Positions 8,076 to 16,383 of a DNA stretch of 64,000 bases are shown here, one piece after another. Position numbers and translations under genes: made by a program. This DNA comes from Pseudomonas sp. UBA1879. GTDB lineage: Bacteria; Pseudomonadota; Gammaproteobacteria; Pseudomonadales; Pseudomonadaceae. The notes beneath the pieces are model-generated. The model was not told the DNA's origin. It did no database searches and saw nothing but the letters and a program-made list of their open reading frames with translations. Numbering within the stretch: position 1 is the stretch's first letter; every line of letters starts with the position of its first letter. The stretch covers positions 8,511 to 72,510 of the forward strand of contig NZ_DDHJ01000010.1 in assembly GCF_002338065.1 (NCBI RefSeq). The letters run 5' to 3'.

Positions 8076-9008
8076 ATGGCTGGTGTATTGGATTCAGTGA
8101 ACCAGCGCACTCAACTGGTAGGGCAGAACCGCCTTGAGCTGCTGTTGTTCCGTCTGGACGGCAAGCAGTTGTATGGGATCAACGTGTTCAAGGTAAAAGA
8201 GGTGCTTCAGTGCCCAAAACTTACCCATATGCCCAAATCCAGTCCGATTGTGCGCGGAGTGGCCAACATTCGTGGCGGGACCATCCCGATCCTCGATCTA
8301 GCGATGGCAACCGGGGCGACGGCGCTCGGCAACGTTGATAACGCGTTCGTGATCATTACCGAATACAACACCAAGATTCAGGGCTTTCTGGTGCATTCGG
8401 TGGAACGCATCGTCAACATGAACTGGGAAGACATTCACCCGCCACCCAAGGGCACCGGTCGCGACCACTACCTCACGGCGGTGACGCGGCTGGACAATCA
8501 GTTGGTGGAAATCATCGACGTGGAGAAAATCCTCGCCGAGGTGGCGCCGGTATCGGAAAACATCTCCGCCGGGGTGGTCAGTGCCGAGGTTCAGCACAAG
8601 GCCATTTCGCTGCGGGTGCTGACGGTCGATGACTCGTCGGTGGCGCGCAAGCAGGTCACCCGTTGCCTGCAAACCGTAGGCGTGGAAGTCACGGCGTTGA
8701 ATGACGGTCGTCAGGCGTTGGATTTCCTGCGCAAACTGGTGGACGAAGGCAAAAAGCCTGAAGAAGAGTTTCTGATGATGATCTCCGACATTGAAATGCC
8801 GGAGATGGATGGCTACACCTTGACTGCCGAGATCCGCAGCGATCCGCGCATGCAGAAGCTGCACATCATCTTGCATACTTCGCTGTCCGGGGTTTTCAAC
8901 CAGGCCATGGTGAAGAAGGTGGGTGCCGACGATTTCCTGGCCAAGTTCCGGCCGGACGATCTGGCTGCGCGCGTGGTGGATCGTATCAAGGCGGCAGATA
9001 TCAGCTGA
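8076..9008 (+). CDS. cheV: Chemotaxis coupling protein CheV (CheW domain plus receiver)
   Basis: The 310-residue protein has an N-terminal CheW-like domain (residues ~20-165, with QLYGINVFKVKEVL and RGVANIRGGTIPILDL) and a C-terminal response-regulator receiver domain (VLTVDDSSVARKQV, phospho-acceptor Asp in MMISDIEMPEMDG, Lys in DDFLAKF). CheV couples chemoreceptors to CheA and is thought to buffer phosphate. I chose the ATG at 8076 because of the strong GGAAGGAG eight bases upstream. cheR follows after 45 bases, the same pair as PA3349-PA3348. Confidence 0.92.
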   Translation: MAGVLDSVNQRTQLVGQNRLELLLFRLDGKQLYGINVFKVKEVLQCPKLTHMPKSSPIVRGVANIRGGTIPILDLAMATGATALGNVDNAFVIITEYNTKIQGFLVHSVERIVNMNWEDIHPPPKGTGRDHYLTAVTRLDNQLVEIIDVEKILAEVAPVSENISAGVVSAEVQHKAISLRVLTVDDSSVARKQVTRCLQTVGVEVTALNDGRQALDFLRKLVDEGKKPEEEFLMMISDIEMPEMDGYTLTAEIRSDPRMQKLHIILHTSLSGVFNQAMVKKVGADDFLAKFRPDDLAARVVDRIKAADIS

Positions 9009-9053
9009 GGAGGGGCTTTCCCTCCTTGCTGTTCACATGATTTGAGAGGCGGC

Positions 9054-9881
9054 ATGTCTACAGGTAATTTGGATTTTGAACAGTTCCGGGTCTTCCTGGA
9101 AAAAGCCTGTGGCATTTTGCTGGGTGAAAACAAACAGTATCTGGTGTCCAGTCGCCTGAACAAGCTGATGGAGCAGCAAGGGCTCAAGTCGCTGGGGGAG
9201 TTGATCCAGCGTATCCAGAGCCAGCCGCGCAGCGGATTGCGCGAGCAGGTGGTGGATGCCATGACGACCAACGAAACCCTCTGGTTTCGGGACACTTACC
9301 CATTTGAGGTGCTCAAGAACAAAGTATTGCCGGAGCAGATCAAGGCCAGCCCGGGTTTGCGTCCACGTATCTGGTCGGCAGCCTGTTCGTCGGGGCAGGA
9401 ACCCTATTCGCTGTCGATGTCGATCGATGAATTCGAGCGCAGCAACCCAGGACAGTTGAAGGCCGGCGCGCAAATCGTCGCGACGGATTTGTCAGGCAGC
9501 ATGCTGAACAACTGCAAAACCGGGGAATACGACAGCCTGGCGATTGGCCGGGGGCTGTCACCGGACCGTCTGCAGCGTTATTTCGATCAGAAAACCCCTG
9601 GCCGCTGGACGGTCAAGGCGCCGATCAAGAACCGGGTGGAGTTTCGCTCCTTCAACCTGTTGGACAGTTATGCGGCGCTGGGCAAGTTCGACATCGTGTT
9701 TTGCCGCAACGTGTTGATCTACTTTTCGGCTGAGGTGAAGAAAGACATCCTGCTGCGCATTCACGCGACGTTGAAGCCGGGCGGGTATTTGTTCCTTGGC
9801 GCGTCGGAAGCGTTGAATGGATTGCCGGATCATTACCAGATGGTGCAGTGCAGTCCCGGGATTATTTATCAGGCCAAGTGA
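9054..9881 (+). CDS. cheR: Chemoreceptor glutamate methyltransferase CheR
   Basis: CheR transfers methyl groups from S-adenosylmethionine to receptor glutamates during adaptation. The 275-residue protein has the small helical N-terminal domain and the SAM-dependent catalytic domain, with WFRDTYPFEVL, SAACSSGQEPYSLSM (SAM-binding loop), ATDLSGSML and FDIVFCRNVLIYF. The ATG at 9054 is preceded by GAGAGGCG; a TTG four codons earlier is less likely. It is followed by a clear terminator, so cheV-cheR form a two-gene unit. Confidence 0.93.
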   Translation: MSTGNLDFEQFRVFLEKACGILLGENKQYLVSSRLNKLMEQQGLKSLGELIQRIQSQPRSGLREQVVDAMTTNETLWFRDTYPFEVLKNKVLPEQIKASPGLRPRIWSAACSSGQEPYSLSMSIDEFERSNPGQLKAGAQIVATDLSGSMLNNCKTGEYDSLAIGRGLSPDRLQRYFDQKTPGRWTVKAPIKNRVEFRSFNLLDSYAALGKFDIVFCRNVLIYFSAEVKKDILLRIHATLKPGGYLFLGASEALNGLPDHYQMVQCSPGIIYQAK

Positions 9882-9904
9882 TTGTGGGTTGAACGATGGC
9901 CCTG

Positions 9905-9934
9905 AACCCCGCTGCGGCGGGGTTTTTCTTTTTT
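9905..9934 (+). terminator. Rho-independent terminator after cheR
   Basis: CCCCGC and GCGGGG form a stem with a four-base loop, extended by AA/TT and followed by a T-rich tract. Confidence 0.85.
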
Positions 9935-9971
9935 GAGAATTGAATAGGTATGTCGTTCCTGGCCGCAGGCC

Positions 9972-10025
9972 GTGGGAGATTCTATGCTCGCTGGCAAACC
10001 GCATTCCCAGCGAGCCGGCTCCCAC
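9972..10025. repeat. REP-type inverted repeat
   Basis: GTGGGAG...CTCGCTGG on the left pairs with CCAGCGAG...CTCCCAC on the right. It is a member of the family seen at 29504-29569, 44171-44323 and 56806-56831. It lies in the non-coding gap before flgB. Confidence 0.7.
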
Positions 10026-10365
10026 GAGGGTCGTGCATAGGTCATGAAATCTGCGACCGACGTCGTATCCGTTGGCTTGCCGACGGTCCATTGCGCAGCG
10101 ATGGCAACGCTTGTCCACGGGGTGGGTCAGGTAAACCGCGCTGTCAGGTTTTGCTGTCGCTTCGGTCGGATGCGACCCCGGGCCGAGCGCGAGCGAGCAA
10201 TGCGCCTACGCCTTCGGTAGAAGCGGCAGGGGGCGCATGAACCGGCAAAAAAACGACACCTCCCTTGCCGCTTTCCTCTCCGACAGCGGAAATCACTTGC
10301 CGCTTTTCTGGCATCGCCATCTGCCAAAATCCCTGAAACCCCGCAAATACAGGCGCTTCGAAAAC
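10026..10365. other. Non-coding stretch upstream of flgB
   Basis: No gene is supported here. 10029-10071 is a near copy of 29504-29546 (GGTCGTGCATAGGTC, then TGCGAC/TCGAC/TGTCGTA). 10180-10216 resembles the right arm of the repeat at 44288-44323 (GCGAGCGAGCA and CCTACGCCTTCGG). The rest holds no signal I recognise until the sigma-54 element. Confidence 0.6.
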
Positions 10366-10382
10366 TGGCACGGCCCTTGCTA
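10366..10382 (+). promoter_or_regulatory. Sigma-54 (-24/-12) promoter for flgBCDE
   Basis: TGGCACGGCCCTTGCTA is a near-perfect RpoN element. The predicted start, ~10392, leaves a leader of about 35 bases before flgB. Confidence 0.9.
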
Positions 10383-10426
10383 TCTCTCTGTCACGAACAT
10401 CTGGTCAACCGACAAAGGTTCCCGAC

Positions 10427-10834
10427 ATGAGCATCAGCTTCGAAAACGCACTGGGCATCCACGAGAAAGCGCTGAACTTCCGCGCCCAACGTGCCGAAGT
10501 GCTGGCCAACAACATCACCAACGCCGACACGCCGAATTACAAGGCGCGCGACCTGGATTTTTCCAAGGTGTTGGCCGCTGAAAGCGACAAGGCCAAGAAC
10601 GGCACGTTCGCCCTGAACACCACCAACAGCCATCACATCGAAGCCAGTGGCATGGATTCGGGCGAGGCGAGCTTGCTGTATCGCACGCCGTCGCAGCCGT
10701 CGCTGGACCAGAACACCGTCGACTCTCAGGTCGAGAACGCCAATTACGCCGAGAACGCCATCGGCTTTCAGGCCAGTTTCACCTTGCTCAACAGTAAGTT
10801 CAAAGGGCTGGTCTCAGCCTTGCGCGGAGAGTAA
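10427..10834 (+). CDS. flgB: Flagellar proximal rod protein FlgB
   Basis: FlgB is a proximal rod subunit in the periplasm, exported by the flagellar type III apparatus. The 135-residue length is usual. The N-terminal rod signature is readable as RAQRAEVLANNITNADTPNYKARDLDF, split at residues ~22-46, and the C-terminal helix ends in FTLLNSKFKGLVSALRGE. It is the first gene of flgBCDE behind the sigma-54 element, and flgC follows after three bases. Confidence 0.95.
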   Translation: MSISFENALGIHEKALNFRAQRAEVLANNITNADTPNYKARDLDFSKVLAAESDKAKNGTFALNTTNSHHIEASGMDSGEASLLYRTPSQPSLDQNTVDSQVENANYAENAIGFQASFTLLNSKFKGLVSALRGE

Positions 10835-10837
10835 TTC

Positions 10838-11281
10838 ATGTCTCTATCCAGTGTTTTCAATATTGCCGGTAGCGGCATGAGTGCCCAGAACACTCGTCTG
10901 AACACCGTGGCCAGTAACATCGCCAACGCCGAAACCGTGTCGTCGAGCATGGATAAAACCTACCGCGCCCGTCACCCGGTGTTCGCCACCGTGTTTCAGG
11001 GGCAGCAGGCGGGCGGCAGTGCGTCGTTGTTCGAAGACCAGGGCCAGGCCGGTGCCGGAGTTCAGGTGTCCGGCATCGTCGAGGATGCCTCCAATCTGGA
11101 AGCCCGTTACGAGCCTAATCACCCGGCGGCTGACAAGAACGGCTACGTGTATTACCCGAACGTGAACGTCGTCAACGAAATGGCCGACATGATCTCGGCC
11201 AGCCGTTCGTTCCAGACCAACGCGGAAATCATGAGTACCGCGAAGACAATGATGCAGAAGGTCCTGACCCTCGGTCAGTGA
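10838..11281 (+). CDS. flgC: Flagellar proximal rod protein FlgC
   Basis: FlgC is a second proximal rod subunit. The 147-residue protein shows the rod/hook N-terminal motif SGMSAQNTRLNTVASNIANA and the C-terminal motif NVNVVNEMADMISASRSFQTNAEIM with terminal coiled coil. It follows flgB after three bases and flgD after 15, consistent with one transcript. Confidence 0.95.
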   Translation: MSLSSVFNIAGSGMSAQNTRLNTVASNIANAETVSSSMDKTYRARHPVFATVFQGQQAGGSASLFEDQGQAGAGVQVSGIVEDASNLEARYEPNHPAADKNGYVYYPNVNVVNEMADMISASRSFQTNAEIMSTAKTMMQKVLTLGQ

Positions 11282-11296
11282 TAAGGGGCGAATGTC

Positions 11297-11992
11297 ATGA
11301 CCGCTGTAAATAACAACACCACGAGCGACTACCTCAAGTCGCTGCAAGCGCCGACCTCCGGGAAGGCGGGCGACAGCAATACCGGCGCCAGCAGCCTGGG
11401 TAAAGACTCTTTCCTGAAGTTGCTGGTCACGCAACTGCAGAACCAGAACCCTCTGGACCCGCAGGACAACAGCCAGTTCGTGGCGCAGTTGGCGCAGTTC
11501 AGCAGTGTCGAAAGCTTGCAGAATCTGAACACATCGGTCGACGCGATTGGCGGCATGTATCAGTCGTCCCAAGCGTTGCAGGCGTCTTCTCTGGTCGGCC
11601 GTTCGGTGATCTTCGAAGGCAGTGCTACCACCGTCGACACCGCCAAGGGCATGACCGGTCAGGCCGTTCTGCCATCGGCCAGCACCCTCACCACCGTCAA
11701 GGTCTACGACAGCACCGGCAGCGTGGTGCGCACGCTGGACCTGGGCGAGCAAAAAGCCGGCACCATCCCCTTCGCGTGGGATGGCAAGGACGATGCGGGC
11801 GAGCCCCTGGCCTCCGGCGACTACACCTTCAAAGCCAGTGGCGCGCTGGATGGCAAGAACACAGGCCTGACCACCTACCTGCCGGCAACGGTCAGCAGCG
11901 TGACCATGGGCACGGCAGGCAGTCCTCTGACACTCAATCTGGCCAACGGCTCTACCATCGCCTTGACCAAAGTTCAACAAATCGGAATCTAG
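11297..11992 (+). CDS. flgD: Flagellar hook capping protein FlgD
   Basis: FlgD forms the temporary cap on which hook subunits polymerise. The 231-residue protein has the conserved N-terminal segment KDSFLKLLVTQLQNQNPLDP with DNSQFVAQLAQFSSVESLQN, and the C-terminal Ig-like/Tudor part (PFAWDGKDDAGEPLASGDYTF). Position, between flgC and flgE, and length match Pseudomonas FlgD. Confidence 0.95.
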   Translation: MTAVNNNTTSDYLKSLQAPTSGKAGDSNTGASSLGKDSFLKLLVTQLQNQNPLDPQDNSQFVAQLAQFSSVESLQNLNTSVDAIGGMYQSSQALQASSLVGRSVIFEGSATTVDTAKGMTGQAVLPSASTLTTVKVYDSTGSVVRTLDLGEQKAGTIPFAWDGKDDAGEPLASGDYTFKASGALDGKNTGLTTYLPATVSSVTMGTAGSPLTLNLANGSTIALTKVQQIGI

Positions 11993-12020
11993 AGCCGACT
12001 CGACGGCGCAGGAGTGAAAC

Positions 12021-13337
12021 ATGTCTTTCAATATCGGTCTGAGTGGGCTCTACGCAGCGAATAAAAGTCTCGACGTGGCGGGCAACAACATCGCCAACGT
12101 CGCTACCGTCGGCTTCAAGGCCTCCCGTGCGGAATTCGCCGACCAATACGCGCAATCCATCCGTGGCACCTCCGGTGGCACCGACGTGGGCAGCGGCGTA
12201 CGCACCGCTGCGGTGACCCAACAGTTCACCCAGGGTTCGCTGACCACTGGCACCGGCCGTGACCTGGACCTTGCCATCAACGGCAACGGTTTCTTCATGA
12301 TGAGCAACAACGGCGAGAAGCTGTACACCCGTGCGGGCAACTTCCACACCGATACCGCTGGCAACATCATCGACAACGCCGGCAATAACTTGCAGGGCTA
12401 TGCCACGGACGCCAACGGCAACGTGATGACGGGTGTGCTGACCAACCTCAGGGTCGACACCTCGAACATGCAACCGAAGGCCACCAGCGAGATTTCAATC
12501 AAATCGAACCTGGACTCGTCGAAACCGGTCTCGACCGGTGCGGCGTTCGATCCGGCTGACACCTCGACCTACACCTCCACGTTCAGTACGCCGATCTACG
12601 ACAGCCAGGGTAACGAACACACCCTGTCGCAGTATTTCCGCAAGACCGATACCAACTCCTGGACCATGTACAGTCTGATCGACGGGCGCAGCATCACCGA
12701 TCCAGAGAACTCGACTGATCCGGCACAGACCCAGTTGCACTTCGATTCCGCTGGCAACCTGCAGACGCCAACGTCGTCCACGGGCGGTGTGGGCATCAAT
12801 GCTGACGGCACGTTCAACATCACCGGCTGGATCCCGGCGCAAAGCAAAACCATTGGGTCGACCACGACCTGGGTCGGCAACGGCGCGGCATCAGAAACGA
12901 TCAAACTGGACATGCTGGCGACCTCGCAGACCAACGCGGCCGGCGGTGCGATCTCCAAGACTCAGAACGGTAACTACACCGGGCAGATCAGTGCCATGAA
13001 TGTGGACTCCACCGGTAACCTGTTCGCCACGTACACCAACGGTCGATCCAAAGTGATCGGTCAAGTGGCCTTGACCAGCTTCGCCAACGTCCAGGGTCTG
13101 GCACCGGCGGGCGGCACCATGTGGCGCGAAACCTATGCGTCGGGCATCCCGGTCACCGGTGCGCCGGAATCCGGTACGCTGGGCAACATTACCGGTTCTG
13201 CGCTGGAAGAATCCAACGTCGACCTGACCGGCGAGCTGGTTCAGTTGATCAAGGCGCAAAGCAACTATCAGGCGAACGCAAAAACCATCTCGACTGAAAG
13301 CACCATCCTGCAAACCACGATTCAAATGGTTAACTGA
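12021..13337 (+). CDS. flgE: Flagellar hook protein FlgE
   Basis: FlgE is the hook subunit. The 438-residue protein starts MSFNIGLSGLYAANKSLDVA and has the rod/hook N-terminal motif, the D1 part (LDLAINGNGFFMMSNNGEKLYTRAG), a single variable D2 domain beginning AAFDPADTSTY (residue ~173) and running through GWIPAQSK, and the C-terminal helix ending STESTILQTTIQMVN. Length fits the usual Pseudomonas FlgE. The preceding ATG context is AGGAGTGAAAC. A strong terminator ends this transcription unit, which separates it from the second hook-like gene downstream. Confidence 0.95.
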   Translation: MSFNIGLSGLYAANKSLDVAGNNIANVATVGFKASRAEFADQYAQSIRGTSGGTDVGSGVRTAAVTQQFTQGSLTTGTGRDLDLAINGNGFFMMSNNGEKLYTRAGNFHTDTAGNIIDNAGNNLQGYATDANGNVMTGVLTNLRVDTSNMQPKATSEISIKSNLDSSKPVSTGAAFDPADTSTYTSTFSTPIYDSQGNEHTLSQYFRKTDTNSWTMYSLIDGRSITDPENSTDPAQTQLHFDSAGNLQTPTSSTGGVGINADGTFNITGWIPAQSKTIGSTTTWVGNGAASETIKLDMLATSQTNAAGGAISKTQNGNYTGQISAMNVDSTGNLFATYTNGRSKVIGQVALTSFANVQGLAPAGGTMWRETYASGIPVTGAPESGTLGNITGSALEESNVDLTGELVQLIKAQSNYQANAKTISTESTILQTTIQMVN

Positions 13338-13362
13338 TTCGGCGACGGCCGAGTCCTTCAGA

Positions 13363-13389
13363 AGCCCCTCCTCGGAGGGGCTTTTTTTT
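13363..13389 (+). terminator. Rho-independent terminator after flgE
   Basis: AGCCCCTCC and GGAGGGGCT form a nine-pair stem followed by eight T. It closes the flgBCDE unit. Confidence 0.92.
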
Positions 13390-13579
13390 GCCCGCTTCCC
13401 ACCCCGCACACATCAAGAGCCGTCCCACTCAATAACTGGAAAATTCCTACTTTCGTCAGTGGGAGAATCGAGGTCGCCGACAAATCAATGCCATTGAGCC
13501 GAGCGTTCGATCGCATTCATTTGCCCGCGAAACCAATGCACTGACGAACGTGTCGTGAACAGCGACTCAGGGAGAGTTC

Positions 13580-15391
13580 ATGTCATTCAACATCGCGATC
13601 TCCGGATTGAACGCCGCGCATAAACGAATGGAAGTGGCGGGCAACAACATCGCCAACGTTGGCACCACCGGCTTCAAATCATCCCGCGCGGAATTCTCTG
13701 CGCTGTATTCCTCGTCCGCTTTTGGCGGCAGCCGCACCGCTGTAGGCGACGGCGTGCAGCTGGCCAATGTCAGCCAGGACTTCGCCGAAGGGGGCGCGTT
13801 GTCCGGGACCGGCAAACCCCTGGACATGCGCATTCAGGGCAAAGGCTTCTTCGTCATGAGCGACAACGGCGCCGTCAGCTATACCCGCTCTGGCGCGTTC
13901 CATGCCGACGCGGAAAACTATGTCATCGACGCCCATGGCAGCCGTTTGCAGGGCTATGGCGTGAACGCTGACGGCAAGGTCATCAGCGGTGTTCGCACCG
14001 ACCTCAAGATCGAAGGCGGCAGCATCGCGCCCAAGGCCACCAGCCGGATCGAGCGCACCCTCAACCTGGACGCCGCCGAGCCTTCACTGGCCGCTGTTCG
14101 CCGCTTCGATGCCAATGACCCGACGACCTACACCCGCATGACCACGCAGACGATCCAGGACGCTGGCGTACCGGCGATCAAGGAGGTGAAAGGCAAGGAC
14201 GCCAACGGCAACGACATCATCATCACTGCCGCCCAGCCCGCGATCCCGCCGCAGGACCATCAGCTCAATCAGTATTTCGTCAAGCTCGATGACAGCACCT
14301 GGACGTCGTACGTGCTGATCGACGGCAGGAATCCGCTCGACCCAGCCAGCGCAGCGCCGCTGGAAATCGGCTTGCGTCAATCCGCCCTCGGCCAGTTGTC
14401 GATGACAGGCAGCACAGCGGCGGTAACGGTGACGAGCAATACAGAATTGTCTCTGCAGGACTGGCGTCCGGCCACCGAGATCAACGGCACGTGGGTGCCC
14501 AGTCCGGCGGCCAACGCCGGACCGATCAAGTTGCCTCTGCTGGACGCCAGTGGGCCGCTGCTCAATCCGGCCGACCCCGCGATGACGCGCCCGGTGCCGG
14601 CGTTCGATCCCACCGACGTCACCACCTACAACAAGATGTGGCCCGCTGAAGTGTTCGACAGCCTCGGCAACCGACACCTCCTGAGCCAATATTTTGTGAA
14701 AGACGGCAACAACAGTTGGAAAACCCACCTGCTGATCGACGGACGCAACCCCCAGGATCCGACCCGAACCGATCCGCTGACCGCCAGCGTGTTGTTCAGC
14801 AGTAACGGCGCAATACAGTCTCTGGTGGGCGGGAATGGCCTGACCGTGGCCGCCAATAAGCTGACCCTCAGCGGTTGGGTGCCCGCCAAGCCGCTGGACA
14901 GCGGCACGCCGGGCGGACAGTGGGGCGCGAATGGTGCGGCAGGCGATGGGCGCGGCATCGTCATCGACCTGAACAAGCTCACCCAGCATCAGGCGGCATC
15001 GGCGAGTTCAGGACTGATTGCGGACGGTCACGCGGCAGGGGAGGCCAATCAGCTGTCCGTCGACAAGAGCGGGATCATCAGCATGAACTTCAGCAACGGC
15101 CTGCATCGCAAGATCGGCCAGGTGATGCTCGCCAGCTTCGCCAATGAACAAGGCCTGAGCCCGATCAGCAATACCCGATGGATCGAAAGCCATGCGTCCG
15201 GCGTAGCGAATTACGACACGCCAGGGTCGGCGAATCTGGGCGGTGTCGTCAGCCAGTCGCTGGAGGGGTCGAACGTCAATCTCACTGACCAACTGGTGGA
15301 ATTGATCCAGGCACAGACGGCATACCAGGCCAACTCCAAAACCTTGTCCACCGAGGCAGAGTTGATGCAGACGTTGATCAGAGCGACGTGA
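13580..15391 (+). CDS. Second FlgE-like hook protein with a duplicated D2 domain
   Basis: The 603-residue protein has complete hook-protein ends. The N-terminus (MSFNIAISGLNAAHKRMEVAG, split at the ATG) and D1 part (LDMRIQGKGFFVMSDNG) resemble FlgE, and the C-terminus contains GSNVNLTDQLVELIQAQ and ends TEAELMQTLIRAT. In place of one variable D2 domain it carries two similar copies, residues ~176-297 and ~341-437. Each starts F-D-x-x-D-x-T-T-Y, contains QYFVK...SW...LIDGRNP-x-DP and ends in a W-x-P-A segment; FlgE has one such block. It is preceded by AGGGAGAG and its own 190-base gap, and followed by REP repeats. It may build an alternative or longer-subunit hook, or a hook-associated structure; it could also be poorly expressed. 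The function is inferred only. Confidence 0.85.
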   Translation: MSFNIAISGLNAAHKRMEVAGNNIANVGTTGFKSSRAEFSALYSSSAFGGSRTAVGDGVQLANVSQDFAEGGALSGTGKPLDMRIQGKGFFVMSDNGAVSYTRSGAFHADAENYVIDAHGSRLQGYGVNADGKVISGVRTDLKIEGGSIAPKATSRIERTLNLDAAEPSLAAVRRFDANDPTTYTRMTTQTIQDAGVPAIKEVKGKDANGNDIIITAAQPAIPPQDHQLNQYFVKLDDSTWTSYVLIDGRNPLDPASAAPLEIGLRQSALGQLSMTGSTAAVTVTSNTELSLQDWRPATEINGTWVPSPAANAGPIKLPLLDASGPLLNPADPAMTRPVPAFDPTDVTTYNKMWPAEVFDSLGNRHLLSQYFVKDGNNSWKTHLLIDGRNPQDPTRTDPLTASVLFSSNGAIQSLVGGNGLTVAANKLTLSGWVPAKPLDSGTPGGQWGANGAAGDGRGIVIDLNKLTQHQAASASSGLIADGHAAGEANQLSVDKSGIISMNFSNGLHRKIGQVMLASFANEQGLSPISNTRWIESHASGVANYDTPGSANLGGVVSQSLEGSNVNLTDQLVELIQAQTAYQANSKTLSTEAELMQTLIRAT

Positions 15392-15454
15392 TACCGAGTC
15401 GGGCAGTTGCAGAAAGCTTGGGGAGGGCGTGCTTATAGGGTTATCCCTGAACCC

Positions 15455-15562
15455 GCAGGAGCTGCGGAAGGGAGGAGCGACGGCTGCGATGGCGTCGGGT
15501 CAGTCACCACTGTGGTATCTGACATTCCGCATCGCGGCCGTCGTGCCTCCGGCGGCTCCTAC
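15455..15562. repeat. REP doublet (REPIN-like), family of the GTAGGAGCCGCCGGAGG type
   Basis: A degenerate arm (GCAGGAGCTGCGG...GACGGCTGCGATGG) is followed by a good inverted arm at 15534-15562 (GCGGCCGTCGTGCCTCCGGC ending CTCCTAC). This is a pair of facing REP sequences. Confidence 0.6.
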
Positions 15563-15573
15563 CCATACCGCAG

Positions 15574-15743
15574 CGTTCGGGCGTCATTCGGCCGATTCAC
15601 TCAATCGCTGCGATCGTGCCTTCCCGCTGAATGAACACAATCCCTGTAGGAGCCGCAGCGTTCGGGCGTCATTCGGCCGATTCACGCCATCGCAGCGATC
15701 GTGCCTTCCCCCTGAATGAACACAATCCCTGTAGGAGCCGCCG
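15574..15743. repeat. Two tandem copies of an 85-bp unit
   Basis: The unit starts CGTTCGGGCGTCATTCGGCC and ends ACAATCCCTGTAGGAGCCGC. Copies begin at 15574 and 15659 with a few differences. Each copy ends in a REP arm, so it is part of the local REP cluster. No gene is supported in 15392-15931. Confidence 0.8.
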
Positions 15744-15872
15744 GAGGCACGACGGCCGCGATGACGGTGTGTCAGATCACACAGCTGCAGTTGACCCGCC
15801 GCGATGGCGGGGTGTCAGACCGCGCATCTGCAACTGAGCCACCGCGTTCGGCCGTCGTCCCCCCCCTCCTAC
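15731..15872. repeat. Second REP doublet in the flgE-flgF insert
   Basis: GTAGGAGCCGCCGGAGGCAC at 15731 and a degenerate inverted arm at 15844-15872 (TTCGGCCGTCGTC...CTCCTAC) face each other across about 85 bases. Confidence 0.6.
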
Positions 15873-15931
15873 AAGATTGGCGGCGTGCAGAAACGTCGGG
15901 CTGCAAACCGATACCGGACGGCATCACCCAT

Positions 15932-16111
15932 TCATATCGAACAATCCGACTTCACGAACGCCCCACTGATCCGGGTCCAGCCCTTGCCGGGGCTGGTCTG
16001 GGCGCAGATCGTGGTGTGTTGCCCCTGCCACCAGTAATAAGGCGCCGGGGCGGCGATGGCTGAGGCGGACAGGGCCGCGAGGGTGAGGAGCAGGGCGGAG
16101 CGCAGACGCAT
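15932..16111 (-). CDS. Small secreted protein, function unknown (59 residues)
   Basis: A typical signal peptide (MRLRSALLLTLAALSASAIA) is followed by a mature part of about 38 residues starting A-P-A-P-Y-Y-W-W-Q-G, with two cysteines (in TTICAQTS and KSDCSI) that could form a disulfide. The ATG at 16111 has CAGGA eight bases upstream. I do not recognise the family. It sits on the opposite strand between the second hook-like gene and flgF, divergent from flgF. The signal peptide, ribosome site and sensible composition support a real gene. Confidence 0.65.
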   Translation of the reverse strand: MRLRSALLLTLAALSASAIAAPAPYYWWQGQHTTICAQTSPGKGWTRISGAFVKSDCSI

Positions 16112-16313
16112 GACGGGATTCCTGTGGCAAACGGCCGATTGAACCAATGGCTGCAATTATCGCTCCGGGCGCGAAATTTTTTTGGCGGCGGCAAGGCCCG
16201 ATGGTGAAGAAAGTGGCGGTCCACCGTCGCGGTCGAATTCCGCGGTCGGGTCAGCGCGCGATCTCGGCCAATAACCATTGGCGAATCAGCGCTTTGTATC
16301 ACGTCTGAAAAAC

Positions 16314-16330
16314 TGGTTCGATTATTGCTA
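16314..16330 (+). promoter_or_regulatory. Sigma-54 (-24/-12) promoter for flgF-L
   Basis: TGGTTCGATTATTGCTA keeps the essential GG and GC at correct spacing and the TTGC box; the -24 side is weaker than at flgB. Its place before flgF agrees with a separate flgFGHIJKL unit in pseudomonads. Confidence 0.7.
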
Positions 16331-16383
16331 TGGCCTCTGCAGTACAGCTACAGGCGGCAAGCGTCTGTCGGAGGAGGAAGACT

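Noticed and set aside
10234..10581. Plus-strand frame of 114 codons overlapping the flgB promoter and flgB
   Set aside because: It runs through the sigma-54 element and into flgB in another frame, and has no features of a protein.
13476..13483. GCCGACAA before the second hook gene as a FliA -10 element
   Set aside because: No acceptable TAAAG-type -35 stands at the right distance, so I do not call a promoter here.
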